Of a stretch of DNA of 64,000 nucleotides, positions 53,156 through 64,000 are shown in pieces (positions within the stretch are counted from its first letter, which is position 1; every line of letters begins with the position of its first letter). Location of the stretch: assembly GCA_007115705.1 (NCBI GenBank), contig QXEO01000553.1, positions 18,071,366-18,135,365 on the forward strand, written 5' to 3'. Source of the stretch: Dactylis glomerata (Eukaryota; Streptophyta; Magnoliopsida; Poales; Poaceae). The notes below the pieces were generated by a model. That model was not told the DNA's origin. It made no database searches and saw nothing but the letters and a program-made list of their open reading frames with translations. The translations under genes and the position numbers were made by a program.

Positions 53156-56079
53156 GCATCTTTGCAAATTACCGCGTCTAGCTCAAAGGCGTTAAAGAAA
53201 AGCACTCTTGGGAGATAACCCATTATTTATTTTCAGTAATTTTTCTTTTATTTGAGTCTTGGAAGTTATTACTACTGTTATAACCGCTCCTTATCCTTTT
53301 TATTTTATTGTTGTGCCAAGGAGAACCTCTAATTTGAGTGAGGTAAGATTTGGGGATGTTGCTGTCCTGAAACAGATTTCGGTACTGCACCGTAAATATT
53401 CGTGAAAATTATCGGAATATCTTTTGGACCTGCGATTTCTTGTGCATATGCCCCAGGTTATATCCAAACTTTCATTAGTTATACACTTTTTGATTTGAGC
53501 AACATAAAACCCTCTAAAAATTCGACCTTTGTCAGCTGTTCTATTTTGACAGATTTCTGCCAATATTTGTGTTTGCCGCTTTATCGCTTTCTTTTTGAGT
53601 TCTTTTGATCACAGAACTTTTGGGGAAGTAGCTACAGTAGTATATGCTTTATATGTGGTGGTTTTGAGTTGAAACCTGAAGCGAAAAGGGTTGATTCATT
53701 ATTATGTTTATGCTAATATTGCTAATAGAATTGTGTTAAGTTTTGTATGAAGGAAGTTTTCAAGTGTAGGGATTGGAGAATGATGAGATGAGATAAAGAA
53801 TGGACAAAAGCTCAAGCTTGGGGATGCCCATACCACCCCAAGAAATACCCAAGAAGTACAAGCGTCAAAGCTTGGGGATGCCCCCGAGGCACCCCTTTCT
53901 TCATCGACAAAAATTAGGTCACCTTTCAAGACACTATATTTTTATTGCTTCATGCACTATGTGTTTTTCTTGGAGCGTCAGTTGTTTTTGCTTTCAGTTT
54001 TCTTTTGTTTTGCTTGTTGCAATAAACGGTTTGATCACATCATGTTGTTTTGGAGAGAGACTTACTCCGTTTTTCATTGCCAAGAACACTCTAGTTTTCA
54101 CTCTTATCGTTCAACGAGTGTTCTCTTTTTCTGCTACTGCATTTAGCTCTTATTTTTTGCCTTGATTTTTGTTCAGATCTTATTATATCCTTGTATCAAG
54201 GTGTATTTTGACCACTGGTCCATGTTGGTTTTCATCAAAAGAGTTTCCTCAAAAAGGTTTGAATGGTGTTGGAAAAGAGAAAAAGTTTCATGCAAAAAAG
54301 TGGTACAAAAAGGAGCTTGTGTAGACTGCGGCCTAGGCTTTTGAATGTCGTGCTTGATGTTATTTTGATAGTATGCTTAGTGGTTTTGCTGTAGCATGAC
54401 TTGTCTCAAATGACTGAGATTGCTTAATGAGCCATTGAAAAAATCATGCGTTGTTTTAATTATTTGGAAGCATTATTTTGGTTTTCTCCTTTGATGCTTT
54501 ATTTGGGTTGACTTGGCGCATGCTCACACATGTTTGACTCATACAAAGTCGCCATAAGCCTCTATGATCATTTAGTTTTTGACTTTTGATGCCATCTTAT
54601 GCTTCTTTTAATGTTGCTTTGTCGCTTTGCATGATTATGGCCGTTATTGCTCTCTTAGTTGGTCGCTCCCAGTCTTTTGCTAGCCCTCATTTTGTACTGA
54701 GTATGAGCTATACTCGTGCATCCAACTCCTAAAAACCAAGTTGTCCCAATGTGTCCACCATACATACCTATTGGCAATTTGCTATTCCAAAGTACATTTG
54801 ACTTGCTTTTATCTATCCTTCAAATTAAACTCTTTTTGGTGTTATGCGAAAATTGGTCAGTAAAGCTCTCACAAACCTGATGGCACACTTTACTTTTCTC
54901 GTTCTTAAAAATTTGACATTGTGGCTCTCTTATGTTGAGTTGTTATGCTTGCAAGTTGTAAGTTGGAAATTAGCCCAGTCATGCCATCATGGGGCAAGCT
55001 TTCAACATTGCACTTTCTTATTTGAGTTGATATCATGATCTTTTGTTTATAGATACTCGCGATGTGAAATAAGTTGGGAATCTTGCGGGATCATGGAGTT
55101 TGTATATGTGTTAGAGAAATGCCTGGGCCGCTAATCTAAGCCATGCATAATTCATGGTGGAAATTTACAGCATGCCCATAGTGAACATTCGATGACGCAT
55201 CTCACAATAAAAAGCTATACCAATGCTAAATAAAAGAGATGCTGAGGTGTTAATTGTCTTTTTGTCCTATCATTTTGATGTGGGCTTGTTCCATGTCATC
55301 GGGCATGGAGGTACCCTGTTGGCGGTTCTCGATGATACGTGTATACTTACAATGACAAGAGCTTGCTTGAGACTCTAAGTCGAGTAGCATGAGGTTTGGG
55401 TATTCGTACTTCACGGGACACGAGGTTTTCAACTTATGATTTGTCAAGCATATGCATCATAAGTGTATTCGCATTAACTTTAACCATTCAAGATGCCTAT
55501 GATGGGGGCAATGAGAGCTCAAAGCTAGTAAGTACCATAATTTTTGAAGGTTTATAAAACTTGCAATCACTGGTTCCCTCCGCGAAGGGCCTTTCTTTTA
55601 CTTTTATGTTGAGTCACCACCTTCTACCTTTATGCACCGTCTAAGAGAGTATAGTTGTCATTCTGAGTATAATGTGCATTGTCCCAAAGTTTTCATTGAT
55701 TGATTCATAATGTTGGTTTCACTTGTTCTTAAATTATTTGTATCTAGTCGCCCTCTTAAACTTGAATGGGTCCTATGCATTTATGTTTGCTACTCCATGA
55801 GGGACAAGCTGAAAACTATTTGCTATGTTTTCCATATGGTTGAAACACACACGTGACTTTCATTGTTTCATTTTCATGATCTTTCCTTTGTGTTTCTTTT
55901 CATGCTATAACATGGTTGCTAAGTTTCTATTATCAAGATTATATCTTTCATGCCCATGTTTTAAGTTCTTTGATCTCAGCACTCAATGATCTACCTCATT
56001 GATCAAATTGTGATGGTGCATGTCACCTCAAAAATTATTCTTTTGTTATCACTTACCTACTCGAGGACGAGCAGGAGTT
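53156..56079 (+). other. Element F untranslated internal region with two inner PPT motifs
   Basis: Inverted match to A, D and E internal DNA. AAGCTTGGGGATGC occurs at 53814-53827 and 53868-53881. The shared block is at 55561-55620. Open frames are short and differ between copies. No gene. Confidence 0.75.
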
Positions 56080-56093
56080 AAGCTTGGGGATGC
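56080..56093 (+). other. Element F 3' polypurine tract
   Basis: AAGCTTGGGGATGC directly before the 3' LTR. Confidence 0.88.
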
Positions 56094-57528
56094 TGATACG
56101 TCTCAAACGTATCTATAATTTTTGATGCACCATGCTTGTTTTTACACCATTTGCCTTGTGTTTCGTTACACTTCGTGGCATTTCTATGCGATTTCCGGAA
56201 CTAACCTACTAACAAGATGCCGCAGTGCCAGTTCCCTGTTTTCTGCTGTTTTTGTGTTTCAGAAATGCTACACAGGAAATATTCTCGGAATTGAACGAAA
56301 CAAGTTCCAGAAGTCTTATTTTTACCGGAAGAGGACCGAAGACCGAACGAGAGCCGGAGGGGGGCCAGGGGCTGCCCACACAACAGGGGGGCGTGGCCCA
56401 GCCCCTGGCCGCGCCCACCCATTGTGTGACCACCCTGGTCGCCTCCTGACGATGCCCCTTTGCCTATAAGAAGCCTCGGGACAGAAAACCCTAGGGGAAT
56501 CAGCAATTTTCCAGAAAGAGTTCCGCAGCTCCGCCGCCGCCGAAGACATATTTCGGGGGACATAAGTCTCTATTCCGGCACCCTGCCGGGACGAGGAAGT
56601 GCCCCCGGAGCCATCTCCATCGGTTTCCATCGCCGTCTCCGCCGTCTCCATCGACCTCACCGCCATCTCCATCAACCTTGTTGTCTCCTATGATGAGGAG
56701 GGAGTAGTTCTCCCCCGGGGCTGAGGGCTCTATCGATAGCTATGTGGTTCACCTCTCTCTTCCATGATGTGATCTTTATGTGATCGTGAGCTTTGTATCT
56801 AGTTGAATTGGTAGATGCTATTATTCAGATATTATGCTACTCCCGTGCTTTATATTTGTAATCTCCGGAGATACCTTGTATCATGGTGTGAAGGTGACTA
56901 GTGTGCACATCATGTGTATCTTTTTGGTTAATGTCTCTATGAATTGTTGGTGTTTGTTGGAACCATCTAGTGCATTCACGGTGATAGTGTGGGACAATCT
57001 AGTTTGGGTACATATGGACTTTGAAGAGTGCTTCGTAGCCCTACGCATGATTAGTGTTCGTTTTCCATTGGAGAATTGTTTTGAGTTTCATATTGACAAT
57101 AGTATCTATTGGTTCAATTATGTTATATTTGTTGAGAGTGTGTCCACTAGTGAAAGTATGATCCCTAGGCCTTGTTTCGAAGCATTGCACACCGTTTCCT
57201 TTCAGTTTTGTTACATGTTTGCTTGCAGCGATATTTATTTCAGATTACATTTACTACTCATAATCATCACTGCCACTTGTATTTCACTATCTCTTTGCCG
57301 AACTAGTGCACCTATACATCTGACAAGTGTATTGGGTGTGTTGGGGACACTAGAGACTTTCTGTATCGTAATTGCAGGGTTGTTTGAGAGGGATAGCTTT
57401 GACCTCTTCCTCCCTGAGTTCGATAAACCTTGGGTGATCTACTTAAGGGAAACTTGCTGCTGCTCTACAAACCTCTACACTTGGAGGCCCAACACTGTCT
57501 ACAAGAACATACGCGTGCGTAGACATCA
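56094..57528 (+). repeat. Element F 3' LTR, 1435 bp
   Basis: Pairs with 49093-50526. Hairpin 56377-56428 keeps its outer arms, but the inner left arm reads GGCGTGGCC. The long open frame 56834-57577 inside it is not conserved in the other LTR, which has stops. Confidence 0.92.
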
Positions 57529-58477
57529 TAGGGCTACGAAGCACTCCTCAAAGTCTGTATTTCCCCAAACTAGATAGTTCCACACTGTCACCGTGAACGT
57601 ACTAGATGGTTCCAACAAACACCAACAATTCATAAAGACATTAACCAGAAAGACACACATGATGCGCATACTGTCACCGTCACACCATGATACAAGGTAT
57701 CTCCGGAGTTTACAAATATAAAGCACGTGAGTAGCATAATATCTGAATAATAACATCTACCAATTCAACTAGATACAAAGCTCACGATCACATAAAGATC
57801 ATATCATGGGAGAGAGAGGTGAACCACATAGCTACCGGTAGAGCCCTTAGCCCCGGGGGAGAACTACTTCCTCCTCATCATAGGAGATAGCAAGGTTGAT
57901 GGAGATGGCGGTGAGGTCGATGGAGACGGCGGAGACGGCGATGGAGACCGATGGAGATGGCTCCAGGGGCACTTTCCCGTCCCGGCAGGGTGCCGGAACA
58001 GAGACTTCTATCCCCCGAAATTCATCGGCGGCAGCGGCGGAGCTGCGGAACTCTTTCTGGAAATTTGCCGATTGTTTTAGGGTTTTCCGTCCCGAGGCTT
58101 CTTATAGGCGAAGGGGCGTCGTCAGGAGTGGACCAGGGTGGTCTCACCATAGGTGGGCGCGGCCAGGGGCTGGGCCGCGCCCCCTCATGGTGAGGCTGGC
58201 CCCTGGCCCCCCTCCGGCTCCCGTTCGGTCCTCGTCCTTCCTTCGGGAAAAATAGGAGTTCCAGAACTTGTTTCGTCCAATTCCGAGAATATTTCCTGTG
58301 TAGCTTTTTTGAAACAGAAAAATAGCAGAAAACAGGGAACTGGCACTCTGGCATCTTGTCAATAGGTTAGTTCCGGAAATCGCATAAAAACACCATGAAG
58401 TATAACGAAACACAAGGCAAATGGTGCATAAACAAGCATGGAGCATCAAAAATTATAGATACGTTTGAGACGTATCA
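57529..58477 (-). repeat. Element A 5' LTR, part 2 (right of F)
   Basis: Continues 48603-49092; together about 1434 bases, as in F. GC hairpin at 58143-58194 with outer arms CTCACCAT/ATGGTGAG. On the minus strand a TATAAG box is at about 58110-58105. The first five bases are the target duplication of F. Confidence 0.9.
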
Positions 58478-58601
58478 CCGCCATCGAGTTCGCCGGATCC
58501 CACTCTCCTCTCATGAATCGAAAGCCCTCAAGCATGGGCATTGCCGGGGTTGAACCTCGTCAGAGGGAGTATTTCGTTAGGCTCAATCATACGATTAATT
58601 A
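58478..58601. other. Flank right of element A
   Basis: About 120 bases of unassigned DNA between element A and the retroposon; includes the left 11-bp duplication ACGATTAATTA (58591-58601). Confidence 0.5.
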
Positions 58602-59205
58602 TTTTTTAGAATAAACCTCTGGCATTTAAAAGAAACAACCAATAGTACAAAGCACCTTAAGAAAAGCAAAAATTACAAAAAGATCCTTGAGAAACCCTTT
58701 ATCTTCAACATCCAGACCGTGTCAATGGCGCGCCGCTGACGCTTCTCCTTAAGTCGGATTGATGTTGTTGGTTGCGGACAGAAAGTTACCAAACGGGTCA
58801 AGAAGATCATATTCGTCCCCGAGACGAAGAAGAAGGAAGAACCGCCGATAAAACTCCTTGATGATTCAAAGATCCGTAGCCAGACGACATCCTCAAAGAC
58901 CATACCATTCCCATAAGCCTGCGATATTACCGTCGAGATGGGGTTGAAGCCGAGAGACCACGCCGCCACCACCTCTTGAACATTGCCCCTATAAACCTTG
59001 ATTCTAAAAACAGAGAATGAAGTCCTCAAAACAGGAGGAGCAGTGCCCTCCTACCTACGCGAGCCTAGATCCATCACGTCTCCATGACCCGAAGACCACA
59101 GAAACGAGCGATCTGCGGCGGTGCCGAGGAAAGGCATATGAGATCCAATCGCCCAGGGAGTCGGCGTAACGTTTCATAGCACTTCCAGTTTTGGAAACCA
59201 ATCAG
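58602..59205 (-). mobile_element. Short retroposon, probably a 5'-truncated LINE
   Basis: An 11-bp direct repeat ACGATTAATTA (58591-58601 and 59206-59216) flanks 604 bases that end, on the minus strand, in an A-rich tail (TTATTCTAAAAAA). These are marks of target-primed retrotransposition. No reverse transcriptase is present. The minus-strand open frame 59029-58673 (118 codons) has no known motif. A processed retropseudogene is the alternative. Confidence 0.5.
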
Positions 59206-59342
59206 ACGATTAATTAATCAGTACAGAATTTGAAAACCAATGACTAAAGATCCAATGAAACCAGTTATACATTGAAAAGGCAACGGATAATAGTACTGTG
59301 AACTGAGGTAGTACTAGCAAATGAACGATTTGGCTCATCTAA

Positions 59343-60058
59343 GGGTGTGTTCGGTTCGGGAACGAAGTGGAATGGAATGTCATGGTTCCGTTCCAGAGGA
59401 ATGGAATGGTTCTGTTTCTGTGTTCAGTTGGGACAAAAAATAGAATGGAACGGTTCTATCAGGTGTTCGGTTGAGACTAGAAAATAGAATAGAAACGGTT
59501 CTTAAATCTTGCTTAACACTGGCAAATTATGATTTTATTCCTCAAAATCGAAATTAGGCTCCCTGCCGGCGACCCGAGTGGCGGCATGGTCTCCCTGCCG
59601 GCGACCCGAGTGGCGGCATGCCCGCTCCCTGCCGGCGACCCGACTGGCGGCATGCCGCCTTGCTCCCTGCCGCCGACCCTAGTGCCGGCATGCCGCCTTG
59701 CTTGCTCCCGCCGCCGCCGCGCGAGCTCCCGCCGCCGCCGCCGCGCGAGCTCCCGCCGCCGCCGCCGCCGCGCGAGCTCCCAGCCGCCCCCGCGCGAGCT
59801 CCCGCTGCAGATGGGTGGGCTCCGCCGCCGCGGGCGTGCTCCCAGCCGCCGTCGCCGATTTCAGTTAGCCGCTAATCGCGAGTGGAACGTGCAGATTCCA
59901 CCGATTTGGTGGAACGAGTGCGTTCCGCATCTAGCGAGAATATTCCCTTTTCTAGAACCACTTCGTTCCATTCCATTTTCTAACCGAACACGAGAACGAG
60001 TACGAGGTGCGGAACGGTTCCATTACATTCCACTTGGTGACACCAACCGAACACACCC
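59343..60058. mobile_element. Harbinger-like non-autonomous element, 716 bp
   Basis: Ends GGGTGTGTTCGGTT on both strands, 14 bases perfect and then imperfect (AAGTGGAATG repeats). TAA duplications at 59340-59342 and 60059-60061. The TIR and 3-base TAA fit PIF/Harbinger MITEs. The centre (about 59559-59805) is filled with GC-rich short repeats. Confidence 0.75.
59559..59805 (+). repeat. GC-rich minisatellite in the Harbinger-like element
   Basis: About four copies of a CTCCCTGCCGGCGACCCGAG unit (30-36 bases), then CGCGAGCTCCCGCCGCC repeats. The open frame across it is compositional. Confidence 0.8.
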
Positions 60059-60239
60059 TAAGTTAGTACTAGCCAGTCCGCACGCGCACTCACCAGAGCA
60101 GAAGCAGAAATCCATCAGTAATGAATTAATCAGCTGAACTAGATAGTATGAAGCAATAGCGAGCCAAAGTCCAATTGTCTTTGGAATTGCCTACTTCGTT
60201 GAGTTAGTTGTTTTTTGGGGGGACCTGCTGAGGGGTAAG

Positions 60240-60640
60240 TATCATCCCACACTTTAAATGCTTATATGATACTATTTTTCAAAATTCAAACTTTCAAGTG
60301 TCTAATTTTTTTACAAAAAATATGTCTATATTCATTAGATGTGTGTTTACCATCTCTAAAGTTTTTAGAATCAAATTCGAAATGCACATGAAGAAACAAA
60401 AAAGATAAATTGATACATGAATAGTGCCATTTGTACTTTTGTCTTTTTGTGACACTATTCTTGCTAGATTTCTCTGTTTTGTTTCTCTATGTCTATTTTG
60501 AATCAGGTTCTCAAAATTTGAGATATTGTAAACACACATCTTATGAACACTAATATAATTTTTGTAAAAAATTTAAGCACTTACAAATTTAAATTTTAAA
60601 AACTGGTATCATGGTAGCATGTAAAGCGTGGATCATTGGA
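60240..60640. repeat. Long imperfect inverted repeat (foldback)
   Basis: Arms about 60240-60429 and 60450-60640, near 75-80% complementary by eye, with a 20-base centre. Both arms carry the blocks TTTTTTACAAAAA and GATGTGTGTTTAC. MITE-like in shape; no target duplication or family found. Confidence 0.65.
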
Positions 60641-60779
60641 TTTTTTTCCCATGCTGAGTTGTGTGAGGTCGAAGGCCTGATGCCTCGATGGTTTTGATCT
60701 TTAGCATGCCTTAATGCGCATCGCTAAGGGGAGCAATCGTTTCGGGGCGACCCATTTGACCTGGCGCTGGTTCCCTTTT

Positions 60780-61440
60780 TGCATTTTTTTTCTATTTTCT
60801 GTTCTTTTCTTTTCCTGTTTTTTTGTTTCTTTTCTGTTTTTCTTTTTCAGATATCAATATCTAAAATTTTAACAATTCTCAAATATAAATTCAAACAATT
60901 TTAAATTTGAACAAATTTGAAATCTAAATAATTTTAAAATTTGAACAATTTTTGAATTAGAATAAATTTTGGAATTAAACATTATCTACATTTGAAATCT
61001 AAAAATTTCAAATTCTGAACAAATTTCGAATATGAACAATTTTTGGATTTGAATAAATTTTAAATTTCAACAATTTTTGGATTTGAACAAATTTCGAATT
61101 TTAATAATTTTTGGATTTGAACAAATTTCAAATTTTAACAAAATTTTGGATTTGAATCAATTTTGAATTTAAACAAATTTCGGATTTGAACAAATTTTGG
61201 TTTGAAAAAATTTCGGTTTTGATGAAATTCGAAATTTGTTTTTTTTAGATTTGAACAATTTCGAATTTTAGGTTTGTAACATTTTTAAAATTTGAACAAA
61301 TTTCGGATTTAAACAATTTAGAAATTTGATTTTTTTAACAAATTTCAAATTTTAACAAATATCGGATTTGAACAATTTCAAATTTAAACTATTTTTTGAA
61401 TCTGGATATTTTTCAACTTTAAAAACTTTTTAAAATCTAA
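60780..61440. repeat. AT-rich degenerate repeat tract
   Basis: Many diverged copies of units such as TTTGAACAAATTTCG and AATTTTTGGATTTGAAC, about 15-18 bases each, preceded by a T-rich run. No order or coding content. Confidence 0.75.
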
Positions 61441-61483
61441 AGAGCTAGACAAAGTGACGACCAAAAGAATCAGTTTATGCGTA

Positions 61484-63205
61484 TGATGACACTAAGCAAT
61501 GTGCCACTTTATTGAGACTCCAAGTGTAGAGTGTTATAACACGATTAAATTTTCCCCACAAAGAAACTCGGGGTTTATATCGAACTCTCTGGAAACAGTC
61601 GTAAAAGCTCTCTTCGTTCTTGTCAGGCAATCTGTAAAACAATCTCCTTGTCTTGTGTTCCCAACTCCACCGAGTGATTGTCAAGCACAAAGTGTTTAAT
61701 GTAAGTAAAATAAAATAACAGATGCAATAGAATAAATAACAATATAATAAAGTAAATATGATGCGGGAAAGTAAACTAAAGCTATACTGCAACTAAAATG
61801 ATATGATAAAGGTGTTTTGGGGTTTTTGGGATGATTGCAAGAAAGTAAATATATTTTTGTATTTTCGGATTTAATTGATGATGAAAATTAAAACGCAAGT
61901 AAAAGTGTTTGAAAGGTGTTTCTTATAATTAAAATTGAACCGGGGTCATGAGTTCACTTGTCTACTCTCTCATAAAGTTGTGGTGGCATTAAGCACGAGA
62001 TAGATGACTGAAATATCGACATTATTTTTATTATGTTAACTTTATAATATTTATATGGGCATCACGTCCTAAAACAAAGATGATGTAACACATCTTACTT
62101 ATACTTCACTAGAAAGGAATACACTTCAAGCAATCTAGTATTAAGAATTAACATAGTATAACCTTAGGTACTTTGACATGATGTCGAATATGAGATATGC
62201 TACCGCTTGGACATATTACGATAGAACAATGCCTATGAATGCCGCTTGAAATTCTCAGCTGTCATCCCTAGTGAGGTAACCGTGAATTGATAAAACACCA
62301 TACCATTTCATGAATTCTATTCATAATTCACTACTACTACCTAGTTACTCCATCTAATACACACCACCCCCCTCTTACGCTCCCACATACATGTTGGATT
62401 AGAACAAGTAATAAAGAATGGGGTAATAATATGCATCTACTCATACATTAAAAACATAATAACATATCAAATCTCATTGATCATTCGATAAAATAGAATC
62501 CACCACATTGGAATTACATAATATGCGTCATAATCATGTTGGGCAGCTCATATGTCATCTAAACAATCATAGCATAAGAGAGAAATAGATCATGCTACTT
62601 CCACAAACCCATGGTCCAGAGGTGGACTACTCCCTCTTCAGCATGGTGGCGATGGTGGTGATGTCAGAGAGGTTGGAGAAGCGACCAGGGGTGACTTCGA
62701 CGGTGTTTTCCCCTCCAATCTTTGCTGCAACAGTCTCTATTTTTGTGTTTTGTGTTTCTCCACCGCCTCTTCCCGAGAATGCCTCAGGGGGTCTTTATAC
62801 AGTTGTCTTTAGGTCAAGCTGATCAATTTGGGACGAAGATGGATGGCAGCGGAGGTCTGAGGCCCAAACAGACCTAGGTGGCACGGCCTGGGGCCCGTGC
62901 CACCTGGTCTCGTTCGGCCCTCGTGGCCCCCCTCATTGACTTCTTGTGCTTGGGAAGGTTCTCGTGATAAAATATTAATGCCCGAAAAATCCCAGGTTAA
63001 ATTGAGTTCATGAATGTCCCTGAAACATCAAAATAAATAAAAACAGGGTTTTACTGTTCTGCAGAGTTATAATCAAAATAAGGGGATCGATAAAAAATCC
63101 CCATAAATCAATATAAAACATGATTATAATAACTAATAACATATTAATATGTTAGAATATACATCAATAAACTACAATGTTCATGCATGAATTTTGCATT
63201 CATCA
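61484..63205 (-). repeat. LTR-like block, possibly a solo LTR
   Basis: The layout follows the LTRs of D, E and A on the minus strand: TGATGAATGC start, pyrimidine/ATG-poor U3, a GC hairpin at 62870-62910, CTTTATA-like box (GTCTTTATACAG at 62791), and a CTCCAAGTGTAGAG region at the far end as in A. TG...CA ends fit 61484-63205, but no matching 5-bp duplication was found, so the limits are unsure. Confidence 0.5.
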
Positions 63206-64000
63206 GAGCAGTTGAGCGACAGCCGACAGGGAACAACAACTATGTTTTTGGTGAAAGCGAGTATGGGCCTCGCCCACGTCGAACCAGTCTAGAAAGTCAA
63301 AGCCTATGGGCTGAAACAATTCCCACGCATTAGCCACGGCCCTAGTTGCCCGGAGCCTCGATCCGCCCTTGTAAAATAAACTGCTGTAAAAGCAAACTCT
63401 ACATGTGTAAATGAGGCCATTTCGTAAAAAAAAAAGCGATTAAATGTGACCCGCCAAAGATACCGTAAACAGGTGTGCATGATTTAGGGTTTACGGCAAA
63501 CTGAAAAACATGGCACTCGTTCCTTGTGTTTGCAGTACCTGGGATATCATTTGAGTATAGGCAAAGGAGCGAGATTGCTGGCAGGAGGGAAATTTCACAC
63601 CTGAAGGCAATGACGGTGCACGTCGATGTTAGATTTCTCGACGAGGAGGCTCAACTCTCGTGTCTAACTTCGAAGGTACCATTACTTCTGAATATTACTA
63701 CATCAGTTCCTTTCTCAGTCAATGCCAGCATTACGGATGAAAATTCTGCCCATCTTCTACGGTGTCGGCAGCGATCGCGCCTGTGGGTGTCGATTTCCTA
63801 CTTGGAGGCATTGTTGACGTGCGTTTGAATTTTCCCGTTCTTGTTGGGTTGTTGCTCCGGGTGAAAGCCTATATTCATTTTTGGACCAAGGATGGCGGCA
63901 TCCTACACGTCGATTCTCTACGGGGAGCATCGTGTGCACGGAGACATGGAGTGAAGTTTCTGTGTAGCGGTTCGTCCCGTGTTTTTCGTTGTTCCAAGTT
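63206..64000. other. Unassigned right end of window
   Basis: No recognised gene. TCCTTGTGTTTGCAG at 63521-63535 looks like a splice acceptor, followed by an open stretch to 63828 without a known motif. From about 63790 the sequence (TTGTTGGGTTGTTGCTCCGG) recalls 3' untranslated DNA of grass LINEs; this is from memory and weak. Confidence 0.3.

Larger units (their letters stand above)
49093..57528 (+). mobile_element. Element F: relative of A in opposite orientation, inside A's 5' LTR
   Basis: LTRs 49093-50526 and 56094-57528. Flanks CAGGG (49088-49092) and TAGGG (57529-57533) are a 5-bp duplication with one change. Contents: primer site, decayed gag, untranslated region with inner PPT motifs, 3' polypurine tract. 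No pol. LTRs differ at about 57 sites by eye (4%), so F is the oldest element here with two LTRs in view. Because it is a near-copy of A in opposite orientation, the region forms a large inverted repeat (gag of A against gag of F). Confidence 0.92.
31796..58477 (-). mobile_element. Element A: outermost Athila-like gag element, 3' end outside window
   Basis: Minus strand. Its 5' LTR ends at 58477; going left come primer site, gag, untranslated region and, beyond element B, the unseen 3' end. It is split by element B (left of 31796), a Mutator element (32934-40670), a Helitron (44802-48334) and element F (49093-57528). With these left out, the visible part is about 6.9 kb. No pol frame is seen between gag and 31796. 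Bases 58478-58482 (CCGCC) would be its right target duplication; the left copy is out of view. It is the oldest element of the nest. Confidence 0.88.

Noticed and set aside
56834..57577. 247-codon open frame on the plus strand
   Set aside because: Lies inside the F 3' LTR and runs past its end; the other LTR has a stop at the matching place. No motif.
59529..60137. 202-codon frame rich in Pro, Arg and Ser
   Set aside because: Driven by GC minisatellite in a MITE-like element; crosses its right end.
63526..63828. 100-codon frame after a splice-acceptor-like site as a host gene exon
   Set aside because: No recognised motif and no partner exon; too weak to call.

Overview
The window is intergenic DNA of a large-genome grass, most likely a Triticeae species (wheat, Aegilops, barley or rye). 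The grounds are near-complete occupation by nested LTR retrotransposons, Athila-like Gypsy elements with TGATAC...CA termini and a tRNA-Asp-type primer site, Stowaway, Harbinger-like and Mutator elements, a Helitron, and GC-rich captured fragments typical of grasses. I see no intact ordinary host gene, rRNA, tRNA or CRISPR array. Family names are withheld because I could not search a repeat library.

The layout is one nest. Element A (minus strand, Athila-like with gag and no pol seen) ends at 58477 and begins left of the window. Four insertions split it. (1) Element B, an Athila-like Gypsy with pol (plus strand, window start to 31795). (2) A 7737-bp Mutator-like element, 32934-40670. (3) A Helitron, 44802-48334, inside A's gag, carrying a Stowaway MITE at 48068-48280. 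(4) Element F, 49093-57528, in A's 5' LTR. Inside B's integrase sits element C (3051-27232), a Tat-like gag-protease element without reverse transcriptase that carries a multi-exon gene on the antisense strand. Two gag-less relatives of A, element D (10640-17517) and element E (17836-25003), are inserted in that antisense gene. Most junctions were set by target-site duplications: C AATAG, D GCGAG, E GAGGC, F (T/C)AGGG, Mutator TAAAAGTAA, Stowaway TA, Helitron between A and T.

Right of A (58478-64000) are a short retroposon with an 11-bp duplication, a Harbinger-like element with TAA duplications, a 400-bp foldback, an AT-rich degenerate repeat tract, an LTR-like block and about 0.8 kb of unidentified DNA.

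How the parts may work together: B has the enzymes. A, D, E and F keep termini, untranslated modules and, where visible, a primer site of the Athila type, but no pol, so they look like non-autonomous partners of B-like elements. D and E each keep an open 197-codon frame where gag should be. The signals I rate highest are a GC-rich hairpin in the LTRs whose outer arms differ between families yet stay complementary; duplicated polypurine-tract motifs inside A, D, E and F; and a second, apparently intact, two-exon gene in the Mutator element, convergent with its broken transposase.
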